A stretch of DNA of 64,000 nucleotides. Source: Populus alba (Eukaryota > Streptophyta > Magnoliopsida > Malpighiales > Salicaceae). Below the pieces are notes generated by a model. The model made no database searches, was not told the DNA's origin, and worked only from the letters and a program-made list of their open reading frames with translations. Positions 11,623 through 22,111 of the stretch are shown in pieces (within the stretch, counting starts at the first letter, position 1; each line of letters begins with the position of its first letter). The translations under genes and the position numbers were made by a program. Location of the stretch: NCBI RefSeq assembly GCF_005239225.2, contig NC_133287.1:12071493-12135492 (forward strand). Reading direction: 5' to 3'.

Positions 11623-12134
11623 GATAAGGGCTTTATTTTATTTTGTTAGCTACAGCCCAAGGCTTGTTTGGGCTTAATTCATACTTTGTTTTAAGCTAGG
11701 ATCCAAGGCTTGTTTTGGATTAAGTTATGGGCTTTTCATTTTAGGGTTATGGGCTTTTCATTTCAGGGTTTTGAGCCAGTTTTGAGTGGACCTCATATAA
11801 GTCCACATAAAGGGTCCATTAGGGTTAACTTTTCAAGAACTATTTAAACTCATGTAGGCCAAAATTTCGGCAGCTTTGATGATTATTATTATGAATTTTT
11901 CAGTTTTAACGTGTGAGAGTGATTCTTGCATTCTTCAGTTTTTGAACGAACTGAATCTGACTTATCGAAGATTAACTCGCTTCGTGGCGTCATTCTACTC
12001 ATTCCAATAGTGTTGGTGCCTTGGGGCAGGTTTTCATTGTGTCGCACTCATATCAGACCTATTTCGGCTTTCCGGGATCAGATCTCAATCTTGATTGTGG
12101 GTTGCGTGACCACGTGATCACGAGGTTCGCATCA
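11400..12134 (+). repeat. 3' LTR of A1
   Basis: 735 bp, TGATGCGG...CGCATCA. Carries the polyprotein end (stop TGA at 11620-11622). About 10 differences from 4781-5515 by eye. Confidence 0.95.
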
Positions 12135-12139
12135 CAACT
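12135..12139. repeat. Target site duplication of A1, right copy (CAACT)
   Basis: Matches 4776-4780 exactly. The Ogre-like integrase frame resumes after it. Confidence 0.95.
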
Positions 12140-14640
12140 CTTCTAAACTCAAAGTCTACCAATACTCTTAATGAGGGGTTTTCCACTTCTAAAAGCATCG
12201 CCGCCTCTATTCCATATACTAAACCTATACGGGGTGGATCCTATTAAGGTTTGGAATGCGGTGCAGTATGCGTGAAGGGCCAATGACAACATCTCATGTC
12301 AATCCTTGTAGGTGAATATCATATTCTGAATAATCTTCTTGACATTTTTGTTAGCAACTTCTACCACACCATTCATCTTTGGCCTATATGACGAGGAATT
12401 GGAATGCTTGATTTTCCATCTAGCGTAGAGTTCTATTGTCATCTTGCCATTGAAGTTTTGGCATTATTGGATATGATCTTTTCTAGTGGACCATATCGAC
12501 AGATCAAATCTCTTTTCATAAACTTCTTCACCACTTTTTGCCTCCAAACATCTCAATAAAGTCTCGTCGAATGATTTCTTACACAAAATTTCCCCATCAA
12601 GACAGAAACCCCTTGCCAACCTCCTGAAAGTCTTCTTGTCGATTGTGGATGCCCCCATGGGATATGTCTGGTTTTGGATGAAATTCTTGATATCATAGTA
12701 CCAAGGGTTTCCATTTATTTCCCTTTCGACTAAGTAACAATGAGCTAAGTTATTTCTTATATCAATGTGTATCGGCTGTACCTTGTGCCCAAAGTTGATT
12801 CTAGCCATAGAAGCTGGCGTGACCAAAACATCAGAATGATTTCCTTCCCTTCCTAGATGGGTGAATTCTATTTCCTCAAATTATCCGGCTAATTTGGACA
12901 AGTATTCCTAGTAAGGCCTTAACTTCTCTTCCTTGGTTTTCCATTCTCTTTTTTACTTGGAAAATTATCAAAATTGAGTTTCTATACACATCTATCTTTC
13001 TGATGTTTAGCTCCAATGCAACATCTAAAACCAAGAATGCAAGCTTCAATACTCAAACTGTGTTGTTAGCCCCAAACTACGACTTATAAGAAACCGGATA
13101 ACGTTTTTTATTAGGAGAGATTATCATTGCATCAGCTTTGTTACCACAGCACCATCAAAGTACATAATCCACCAATATGATTTCCCTTCCTTGACTAAAA
13201 GCACGTCTTCATAAGGAAAATCAAATTTTAACAGCTCATAATCTTTCACAACATGGTCAGTTAGGTGATCAGTGATGACATTCATGGCTTTCCTTGTCAT
13301 ATATAATATGTCATACTCAGCTAGTAGAACTTGTTATTTTGCAATTCGGCTTGATAGATAGGAGTGGATTCAGTAGGAACAACTTGATTTTCTTGAAAGC
13401 TTCTTCACACTCTTATTCCAAATTCCAAGATTCTTCTTCCTTAACAATTGAAGATGGGGTCATAAGTCTTGGTTAATTGGGATATAAACTAAGAAATGTA
13501 ATTCAACCTTCCCAAGAACCTCCTTACATCCTTGTCAGTCTTGGGAGTTGGCATTTATTGAATAGCCTTTACTTAACCAGGGTCCACCTCTATCCCTTTT
13601 TCACTTATCATAAATCCCAACAACTTCCTAGATTTCACCCCGAATGAATACCTTGCATGGTTAAGCCTTAACTTGTACTTTCTTAGTCTTTCAACTAATT
13701 CCTTCAATATTGGGACATGATTCTCTCCCTCTCTAGATCATGTCATCATCTCTTTTTGCATCATGTTGTGAAATAGAGCCACCATGGCCCTTTGGTAGGT
13801 GGCCCTGGCATTCTTTAACCTAAATATCATGACTTTGTAACAAAAGGTTCCCTATGGTGTTACAAAGGTTGTCTTCTCCTTATCCTATTGTGTCATTTTC
13901 ATCTGATTTTAGCCCAAAAAAATCCATCCATAAAGTAATATATGGATCGACCAATACATCTATGTGTGGTAGAGAAAAATAATCCTTAGAGCTAGCCCGG
14001 TTTAAGTCCCTAAAGTCCAAACATTGATTTTATCTTTCTTTTTGGCACGACAACTATGTTGGACACCCATTGTGGATACTTGACTAGTTTTAGAAAATCA
14101 GCGTTCCACTGCTTTTCAATTTCTGCCTTTATTCGGATTGGTCCTTCTTAACCTTTACTTAACCGATTTGCATCCTTCTACTAGTGGTACCCTATACAAA
14201 CCAGGCATATCCTTGTAGGACCAAGCAAAAACATCTACATAATCTTGGAGTTGTGCAATCAACTCTTCTCTTTCTTTAAGGGTGATCAAAGTCCATAACT
14301 TCAACTCTCTCTTGATTTCTTCATCGCCCATATTTATGGTTTTAAGCCCCTCTCTAGCGGGTTTCCAATCTTGTTCATGTTATTAATTTTTATGAAACCC
14401 CTAATGTTATTTTCCTACAATTCTTCCTCTTCTACAACTAATATGTATTCTTTAAAGTCCGGCCATTCATTCTTAGTGTAAAGTGCAGGTGTAGTTATGG
14501 AAGATTTGCTTTGAAAAAGGAAAATGATGTGTAAAAACACAAAGATGAACTTTTGAAAATGCATGATCTCATTAAAGGGAAAAGTTTGGCTAAAAAAACA
14601 AGAGTAAAAATCCATTGACATTTGGAACCTCAATTTAAAA
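12140..14640 (-). pseudogene. Tat/Ogre-like pol remnant (RT, RNase H, integrase)
   Basis: Read on the minus strand from 14640 down, broken frames show RT (KYPQWVSNIVVVPK near 14090; a YQRAMVALFHNMMQKE-like stretch near 13760; RLRKYKLRLNHARYSFGVKSRKLLGFM near 13650; a FLGRLNYI word near 13500), then RNase H-like sequence, then the linker before integrase. The best-kept stretch is 12464-12826 (120 codons, WYYDIKNFIQ ... LARGFCLDGEILCKKS ... LLRCLEA). Beyond it come integrase words ending with a LVYGIEA-like motif near 12210. Stops and shifts are frequent. Gene order RT-RNH-integrase and wording fit Tat/Ogre. It continues into 4450-4775 across the A1 insertion. Confidence 0.78.
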
Positions 14641-15255
14641 AGTTGAAAAAGGCAAACAACACAATATCATGATCAAACAATCATTGTTGATTAAATTTTG
14701 AACACCAATGGAGCTTCTTGGATCTCCCAATTATGGAACATCTCTCCCTTGTCTAGCTTTTGAATAAAGGTCTTGAGATTCTAAATGCTTTAAGCTTAGG
14801 CTTGTTTGGATGCAAAAAGATATTATGGAGCATACATCCTAAGGATAGGTTCTATTTCCTTTATGTGAGACATTGGGTAGGTTTACTACTTGGTCTCTAA
14901 AGTGGGTCTCTTGTTGTCCTAGTGATCACTCTCATAGAGGCAATATAGGGGTTCAGCAGATAGTGGGAAGGCACGTGTACCAATCACTATCAGTCTAAAC
15001 ACAGCAAAGAGTTGGGGTTTACACAAACTTAAACCTTGACTCAAGTCATAAGGCAAGTTGCTAGTTCCCCACTTAACTTAAAATTTAATGTGTGTGCCCT
15101 CAAAAAGATAATAATAATAAAAGTGATGCATGATTATACCATGTATGACAAAAAAGATGCATGCTAAAGCTTTTAAACAAAGTATCATTCATATAAGAAA
15201 ACAAAAACCAATAACACATAGCATAAACAAACAAATTACCAAGCCTAGTCCTAAG
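14641..15255 (-). other. Decayed Tat/Ogre-like 5' internal region
   Basis: Between the RT remnant and the PBS. Where gag and protease should be there are only about 600 bp with no recognisable domain. A large deletion is the simplest reading. Confidence 0.5.
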
Positions 15256-15273
15256 TCCCCAGCGGAGTCGCCA
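15256..15273 (-). other. Primer binding site, tRNA-Arg type, of Tat/Ogre-like element
   Basis: Minus-strand TGGCGACTCCGCTGGGGA fits the 3' end of tRNA-Arg, the primer known for Ogre elements, and lies next to the LTR stub at 15277. Confidence 0.75.
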
Positions 15274-15276
15274 TTC

Positions 15277-15581
15277 TATCGCATGTCACTCGCGCGGCGT
15301 CTGATGGTGATTTTTTTTGTTTATTGTTTTTGCTTGATTTGTTCTTTGGAGTCGCCACCTAGTATTATGGTCACTAGGAACCCTAACTGGTCTTTCAGAG
15401 ATTCTAAGGCAAGGGACTGGTTGCGTAAAGGGAAGGTATTAGCACCCCTAGTACGCCCTACCTAAGGTAAGCTGCTTGGTGTTTGGTTTGTTTTATAATT
15501 GCTATGGTGTTGGTGTTCTCTTAATTAGCTGTCCTATGATAGGTTTGCTATGATGAATGGATTTGGGTTCAAAGTCTAAAT
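15277..15581 (-). repeat. Truncated 5' LTR of Tat/Ogre-like element
   Basis: Closely matches the first 300 bp of the other LTR (60-360), with TATCGCATG for TGTCGCACG at the end. Ends at a sharp junction near TCTAAA where element C1 sequence begins in mid-gene. Confidence 0.85.
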
Positions 15582-16424
15582 GCACAAATTGACGTTAGTG
15601 ATGAGCAACGCGAGAACATCTTTCATACTCGATGTCAGATTCGAGATAAGGTGTGTGGGATGATCATTGATAATGGAAGTTGCACTAATGTTGCGTCAAC
15701 TACCTTGGTGGAGAAATTGGGTTTAACTACCCTTCCATACCCCAAGCCCTATAGTTTGCGATGGCCGAATGAGAATGGGGAGATTCGGGTGACAAAGCAA
15801 GTTCGTGTACCTTTTCCATTAAAACCTATCACGACGAGGTTTTGTGTGACATTGCGCCAATGTCAGCTAGCTATTTGTTGCTGGGTCGTCCATGGCAGTT
15901 TGATAAGGATGTGACCTACAATGGACGAAAGAACACTTATTCTTTTATGGTGAATGGAAAGAAGGTGAACTTTTTACCACTGAGTTCTCAACAGGTTAGA
16001 GATGATCAGTTATGAAGCCAACAAAAGGAGGTGACATCACGTAAGGGGCTGTTGTTAGCCAAAAAAGGAGACATCAAAAGTATTAGCCACAACAGGGATT
16101 GTTTTCATGGTCTGGGCAAAGCAACTACTACAGGTAGAAGTTTGGACTTACCAAGACAGATTAAGGAATTACTTGAAGAATTTAAAGATGTATTTCTAGA
16201 TGAATTACCTAAAGGGTTACCACCTATTCGTGGAATTGAGCATCAAATTGATTTGGTGCCGGGAGCTTCACTTCCTAATAGACCAGCATACAGTTGTAAT
16301 CCAGAGGAAGCGAAAGAGATTCAAAGGCAGGTCGGTGAGCTCTTAGAGAAGGGCTATGTGCGAGAATCATTTAGTCCATGTTTCGTACCTACTTTGCTTG
16401 TACCGAAGAAAGATGGTACCATGA

Positions 16425-16429
16425 GGATG
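16425..16429. repeat. Target site duplication of B1, left copy (GGATG)
   Basis: GGATG in the C1 RT gene (ATGAGGATG); matched by 18798-18802. Confidence 0.93.
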
Positions 16430-17373
16430 TGATACGGTTCAGCCCTGTGATACGACCCAAGTAAGGTCAGATTCGGATTTTGGCGTAAAAAGCGCAACAG
16501 TCCAGGTTTACGGCAATAGTCATAATTCTCAATCTGACCGTTGGATCGGGCTAATATTTTATGTGGACTCTCCAGACATATCTTACTACCTTGGGTTAAA
16601 ATTGCAGGTCAATCGGAGTTCGGGAAGGCACCCCAATACTGGTCAACAGAGGCTGTACGGATTTTGTTATTTACTTCCATTTGACTTGTGGACTTCCTAT
16701 TTGATTAGGATTCTTTTCCTCCAAGGATGTGGGAGCTGGTTTTGGGAATTTCCTAGTTCCACAAGGATCTTTAATGAGTTGCAATATAATCTCCTAGTGT
16801 GGCAAGGATTCATTAATGTTTCAGAATCCTTTTCTTATAAGGATTCCTTATTCATCCTAGCTACACAAGGAAAGAAGGGTTGGTGGTATTTAATGACAAG
16901 TTACTTATTTTTATTATTTTCTTTCACGTTTGGGCTTAATTAATAGTTTGTTTTCAGCTAGAATCCAAGGCTTGTTTGGATCAGGTTATGGGCTTTTTAG
17001 TTTAGGGTTTTGGGCCAGTTTTGAGTGGACCTCATATAATCCCACATAAGAGGTCCATTAGGGTTATTTTTTCAAGAACTATTTAAACTCATGTAAGCCA
17101 CAATTTCGGCAGCTTTGATGATTATTATTCTGAATTTTTTAGTTTTAACGTGTGAGAGTGATTCTTACATTCTTCAGTTCTTGAACGAACTGAATCTGAC
17201 TAATCGAAGATTAACTGGCTTCGTGGCGTCATTCTACTCATTCCAATAGTGTTGGTGCCTTGGGGCAGGTTTCCATTGTGTCGCACTCATATCAGACCTA
17301 TTTCGGCTTTCCGAGATCAGATCTCAATCTTGATTGTGGGTTGCGTGACCATGTGATCACGAGGTTCGCATCA
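16430..17373 (+). repeat. 5' LTR of B1 (family B)
   Basis: 944 bp, TGATACGG...CGCATCA. From about 16925 on it matches the A LTR; before that it is unrelated and non-coding. The first 18 bp repeat the TGATACG start again at 16448. Confidence 0.9.
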
Positions 17374-17375
17374 GT

Positions 17376-17391
17376 TGGTATCAGAGCTAGG
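17376..17391 (+). other. Primer binding site of B1 (tRNA-iMet)
   Basis: TGGTATCAGAGCTAGG, identical to that of A1. Confidence 0.9.
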
Positions 17392-18666
17392 CTCCGAAAC
17401 AAGGTCATATCATTCTGCTATTTTCGTTTTTTTTTTTAGTGTTCCCTTAAGTTTTTCAGTGTTAGCGTCCATCTTCTTGTTCTTCGTGTCTGTGTCATCT
17501 AAGCAAAAAAATAAAAAAAAGTTTATATTTCATCTTGTTATTGTCTCTAATCATATCAGTTTGTTAAAAAAGAAAAAAAAATCAGAAAGAAATAGAGAAA
17601 AGAGTGATTAGTTGAAATTTGAAGGATCATTCAATTTTTGCCGCAGAAACACAAATCTTGGTGAACCATAAGCAAACCACCTCGGAATCAATTTAAACTT
17701 CATATTCAGTCTATTGGGGGTGGTATCGCATCATATATCAAAGTTGGGCCTATTCTGATATTATTTGCTTGAGGTTTTAATTCGAGTTTCAATTCTGCCG
17801 CAAAAACACTACTCTTAGTGAACCCTAGGTAAAACACCTTGGAATCAATTTAAACTTCATATTCAGTCTATTTGGGGTGAGATAACATCATATATCAAAT
17901 TTGGACATATTTCGATATTGTTTGCTTGAGGTTTTAATTCGAAGTTCAATTCTGCCGCAGAAACACTACTATTAGTGAGCCGTAAGAAAAACACCTTAGA
18001 ATCAATTGAAAGTTCATATTATGTGGATGAGATCGCACCATATATTAAATTTGGGCATATTTTGATTCCGGCTTCTGGAGGTTTCATATTTTGACATAAG
18101 GATCCAAAGACTTTGGAGGGTCAATAACATGGACTCTTAATTTGATGTTTAGCTGGTTGTTTTTGTACCCCTAGCATATCTAGTTGGTCCAAGTTTTTGT
18201 TTTGTTGTGGCTAGCCTGTAGCCATTTGTTGGTTTTCGTTTCTGTCCTCATTGTAAATCTTAGGTATGCCCATTATATTCTTTGTATCATTTTCTTTTAA
18301 TACATAAGTCAGCTTACCAAAAAAAAAAGGTTTCAATTGGAGGATCAATTCTGCCGCAAACTAATCATACAAGGAGTTTGGGTACCTAGAAATAAGAGAA
18401 CGACCTATAAATTGATTTTTGGTGATTTCATAGTATTGTAATAATAAAAATTAAATTCGAGGTCATTTGGATATCGGTTTCTTTAGGTTTCTCGAATTAG
18501 GTCTTATTTTGTCGTAACGGGTCTGTTTGGTGTTATCTTTCAAAACTTGTTTTGTTTCTGTTGATTTCGTTCCTGCCATTATACTATCATCATATTTTGA
18601 TATTTGGCTGTTTTTTGAGTCATTTTCATCACCCTCGCATTAGTTTGTTTTTCGATAAGTTCTGAT
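17392..18666 (+). repeat. B1 leader with ~157-bp tandem units
   Basis: Same leader as A1 with one more unit: markers near 17640, 17798, 17956 and 18350, the last spacing enlarged by the insert at 18087-18328. No coding frame. Confidence 0.8.
18087..18328 (+). mobile_element. Poly(A)-tailed retroposon insert (LINE 3' end or SINE)
   Basis: 242 bp ending in ten A's, flanked by GGTTTCA at 18080-18086 and 18329-18335. The A1 leader has no such insert at the matching place. T/C-rich 3' part before the tail (TGTATCATTTTCTTTTAATA) resembles plant L1 3' ends. Target-primed retroposition is the natural reading; the family is not identified. Confidence 0.75.
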
Positions 18667-18797
18667 CCAATAGTGTTGGTGCCTTGGGGCAGGTTTCCAT
18701 TGTGTCGCACTCATATCAGACCTATTTCGGCTTTCCAGGATCAGATCTCAATCTTGATTGTGGGTTGCGTGACCACGTGATCACGAGGTTCGCATCA
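18667..18797 (+). repeat. 3' LTR tail of B1
   Basis: Last ~131 bp of an A/B-type LTR, ending GGTTCGCATCA, followed by the GGATG duplication. Confidence 0.9.
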
Positions 18798-18802
18798 GGA
18801 TG
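18798..18802. repeat. Target site duplication of B1, right copy (GGATG)
   Basis: Restores the RT frame of C1 when paired with 16425-16429. Confidence 0.93.
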
Positions 18803-21167
18803 TTTATGGACAGCCGCACTATCAATAAAATAACAGTTAAGTATCGATTTTCTATATCCAGACTTAATGATTTGCTTGATGAGTTACATGGTGCTGCATT
18901 GTTTTCTAAAGTCGATTTGATGATGGCTATCACCAAATTAGAATGAAAGAGGGAGATGAATGGAAAACAACATTTAAAACTAAACAGGGGTTATATGAAT
19001 GGATGGTAATGTCGTTTGGGTTATCTAATGCGCCTAGTACATTTATGAGGCTTATGAATCATGTTTTGAGGAAGTATATTGGGCTGTTTGTTGTAGTATA
19101 TTTTGACGACATCCTGGTGTATAACAAGACCTTTGATGATCATGTGAAGCATCTTAGAGTTGTGTTTGAGACTTTGCAAGATTCTAAGTTGTATGGGAAA
19201 CTCACAAAGTGTTACTTCTGTAAAGAAAGTGTCGTGTTTCTTGGATATATTATCTCTAGCATGGGAATTAGAGTTGATGAGGAGAAAATTGTGGCAATTC
19301 AAGACTGGCCAAAACCTGCTAATATCGCTGATGTGAGGAGTTTCCATGGTTTAGCTTCTTTCTACAGGTGATTTGTGAAAGACTTCAGCTCTATTGTTGC
19401 TCCTATGACAGAATGCTTGAAAAAAGGGAAAGAGTTTAGATGGAGTGAAGATGTGCAGAAAGCTTTTGAGCTAATTAAGGAAAAGTTGTGTACTGCTCCA
19501 GTTTTAGCACTTCCAGACTTTGCTAAAACATTTGAAATAGAGTGCGATGCTTCCGGGGTTGGAATTGGTGCTGTTTTGATGCAAGAAAAGAGGTCGATTG
19601 CATTCTTCAGTGAAAAGTTAAATGGTGCGCGTTTGAACTACTCTATTTACGACAAGGAGTTCTATGCTTTGATTCGGGCTCTGGAGGTATGGCAGCACTA
19701 CTTATTGCCTAAAGAATTTGTTATACATACTGATCATGAAGCCTTGAAGTATCTTAAGGGGCAAAGCAAGATGAATCGAAGACATGCTAAATGGGTGGAG
19801 TTCGTGGAGTCATTTCCTTATGTCATAAAGTACAAGAAAGGGCAAGTTAATGTGGTTGATGATGCTCTTTCTAGGAGGTATGCACTGATTTCTATGTTGA
19901 ATGCAAGGTTGATGGGTTTTGAACAAGTAAAGGATCAGTATGCCAATGATTCCTACTTTGCTAATGTGGTTGTTGAATGTGCAAAGGGAGCTTGTGATGG
20001 GTTCTTTATGCATGAAGGTTACTTGTTCAAAATGGGAAGAATGCATATTCTTTCAGGTTTGTTATGGGAGTTGCTTGTGCGAAAGGCTCATAGTGGTGGT
20101 CTTAGTGGTCATTTTGGGGAGAAGAAGACTTATGAGCTGCTGAAAGAACTTTTTTTTTTTTGCCCAGTATGTTACGGGATGTACACAAGGTGATTGAAAG
20201 ATGTGCTATTTGCAAGAGAGCTAAGGGTAAAGAGAATGCGTATGGACTATATATGCCACTCCTATTCCAGAGCAACCATGGATGGACATTAGCATGGACT
20301 TCGTACTTGGATTACCAAGAACAAAACATGGGAAGGATTCAATAATGGTGGTGGTTGATCGATTCTCCAAAATGTCCCATTTCACTCCTTGTAACAAAAC
20401 TGACAATGCAGTACATGTTGTTGATTTGTTCTTTCAAGAGATTGTTCGTTTGCATGGAGTTCCTAAAAGCATTGTCTCTAATCGTGATACAAGTTCTTAA
20501 GCCACTTTTGGAAGACTCTTTGGAGGAAACTTGGAACGAAGTTACTTTTCAGTACAGCATGTCATCCACAAACTGATGGACAAACTGAGGTAGTAAACCA
20601 AACTTTATCTTCTTTGTTACGAGTTGTTATTTATAAGAATTTGAATAGTTGGGATACTTGTTTGCCTATTGTGGAGTTTGCATATAATCATAGTGTGCAT
20701 GGGGCTACAAAATTTTCACCATTTGAGGTCGTGTATGGCTTTAATCCTTGTATTTCTATTGATCTTGTTCATATTCCAATTGATGAGAGGACATCTATGG
20801 ATTGAATTAGAAAGGCGGAATTGATGAAGAAACTAGATGAGCAGGTTCGACTACATATTGAGGAGAAAACAACAAAGTATGCTAAACAAGCTAATAAGGG
20901 GTGAAAGATGGTCAGGTTTGAACCTGGAGATCTTGTTTGGATTCATATTAGCAAGGGCAGATTTCTAAGCAAACGTAAGTCCAAGTTGATGCCAAGAGCT
21001 GACGGTCCATTTCGTATTATAGAGAAGGTGAATGACAATGCGTATAAGGTAGATCTTCCTGGTGATTACAACGTATCAACTACTTTTAATATGAAAGACT
21101 TATCTCCATACTTGGATGATGATGACGATTCTAATTTGAGGACAAATCATTATCAACCCGGGGCTGA

Positions 21168-22111
21168 TGATGTGCATCATGGGAATTATAATCCATCTCG
21201 TAAAGCTGAATCTAATATGCAAAAGGATTCAGATGGTCCAATGACAAGAGCGAGAGCGAAACAACTACAACGGGCCTTGACGAATCAAATTGCAATGATT
21301 GAAGCTGCGTCGGAGTTAAAAATTAGCAATTAGTTTGAAATTGGTTCAAGGGTGCTTATTTGCCTACAATTGGAACTTGGAGATGAGAATAGTCCTTAAT
21401 GGTTCTTTTGATGTTGGGCTACTTGTATTTGGATTGATAATGCAAATAATTGAAGGAATTGATGTTGTTTACAGTTAGAACAGTAGATGGATTTGAACCT
21501 GAATTTAAAGTCATCCATTGCATGTGATAACAAGACTTATGTAGGTAAAATTCAAGTTCAGAACGTGATATTTCTAGATTGTCCAACCATGATTGCATTG
21601 GACTTTTGTGTCAAAAGTTATGGCTGTTTTAAATTTGGTCTGTTATGTTTCAGAAATGTCAAAAAAAACGTGTGTTAGTTAAATTTGTATAATTACTTTA
21701 TTAAAAGTCTAGTTTTTAGGCTTGACTTCTATCATGTTGAATTCACCTAACTTTGGAGGGTTGTTCCAATGATAAATATGTATCAGAATATGTAATAAAC
21801 ACTTTTGGCCAAGATTTGAAACTTAATTCAGAGAATTAAGAGTTGTTCTTCCAAATTCGTTTTGTGAAGAACCCTACCTGACTTATCACTCTTCAATCAT
21901 AAAGAGTGTGGCGTCGAAATCCTAGACTGATCTTTGTGGCATCCAGATCGACTTATCAAAGTATCATTCTAGTCTATCCCCCATCTTATTTACCTTAAAT
22001 CACTACAATCCAGCCTAAATACCAAAAGAAAGACAACACAACCAGACCCATCCTTCATCCATTTTCATTAGAATCGTTGTTACCGATTTTTGAATCATTC
22101 ACGGCACATCA
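21168..22111 (+). repeat. 3' LTR of C1
   Basis: 944 bp, TGATGTGC...GCACATCA. The polyprotein tail reads into it to about 21333. Homologous to 47028-47987 and 52494-53443. Confidence 0.92.

Larger units (their letters stand above)
4781..12134 (+). mobile_element. Full-length CRM-like Ty3/gypsy element A1
   Basis: 7354 bp with two 735-bp LTRs (TGA[T/C]GCG...CGCATCA), CAACT TSDs, tRNA-iMet PBS, one gag-pol frame and a PPT next to the 3' LTR. By eye the two LTRs differ at about 10 positions (roughly 1.4%), so insertion is fairly recent. It landed in the integrase region of the Tat/Ogre-like element. The pol carries four in-frame stops and a 21-bp deletion. RT wording ([16 protein letters not shown]) and the frame running into the LTR suggest the CRM clade; this is inference. 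Confidence 0.95.
60..15581 (-). mobile_element. Tat/Ogre-like Ty3/gypsy retrotransposon, decayed, split by A1
   Basis: On the minus strand the order is PBS, pol remnant, tandem-repeat 3' UTR, polypurine tract, 3' LTR. The 3' LTR (60-1999) reads TGTTGCTACCC inward from 1999, typical of Tat/Ogre LTRs. The PBS (15256-15273) fits tRNA-Arg, the primer of Ogre elements. Pol pieces at 12140-14640 and 4450-4775 show Tat/Ogre-style RT, RNase H and integrase words. Gag and protease are not recognisable; only about 600 bp separates RT from the PBS, so that part is deleted or decayed. The 5' LTR survives for about 305 of 1940 bp and ends abruptly against element C1 at about 15581. A1 (4781-12134) is inserted in the integrase region. 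Lineage is inferred from these signals. Confidence 0.8.
16430..18797 (+). mobile_element. Internally deleted LTR element B1, nested in C1
   Basis: 2368 bp with exact GGATG TSDs. Consists of a 944-bp 5' LTR, PBS, repeat-rich leader and only the last ~131 bp of the 3' LTR. No gag or pol. The leader joins the LTR tail at CCAATAG near 18667-18673, a word present in the LTR, suggesting loss of the internal region and most of the 3' LTR by microhomology-mediated deletion. Confidence 0.92.
15582..21346 (+). pseudogene. C1 gag-pol 3' part, interrupted and frameshifted
   Basis: Pieces in order: protease (15651-15914, IIDNGSC); linker and RT start (16031-16429, ends KKDGTMRM); B1 insertion; RT resumes at 18803 and runs to 19371 with VYFDDIL near 19102; RNase H (19375-19880, ECDASG); integrase zinc region (20060-20215), DDE core (20282-20800) and GPF module with tail (20908-21333; GPMTRARAKQLQ). 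The tail lies in the 3' LTR as in A1. Breaks include a stop near 16012, a one-base loss near 18920, TGA at 19369-19371, a T-run change near 20146-20160, a shift near 20495 and further stops at about 20803 and 20901. The family performs reverse transcription and integration; this copy cannot. Confidence 0.88.
15582..22111 (+). mobile_element. 5'-truncated CRM-like Ty3/gypsy element C1
   Basis: Begins in mid-polyprotein just before the protease and ends with an LTR (21168-22111). Its 5' LTR, PBS and gag are missing. Its relative C2 (47028-53443) shows the full form. B1 is inserted in its RT gene. After its LTR the sequence is Athila LTR entered in the middle (CTATTCAGTGTTTGG), so C1 jumped into an Athila LTR whose left half, with C1's 5' part, was later lost. 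Confidence 0.88.
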
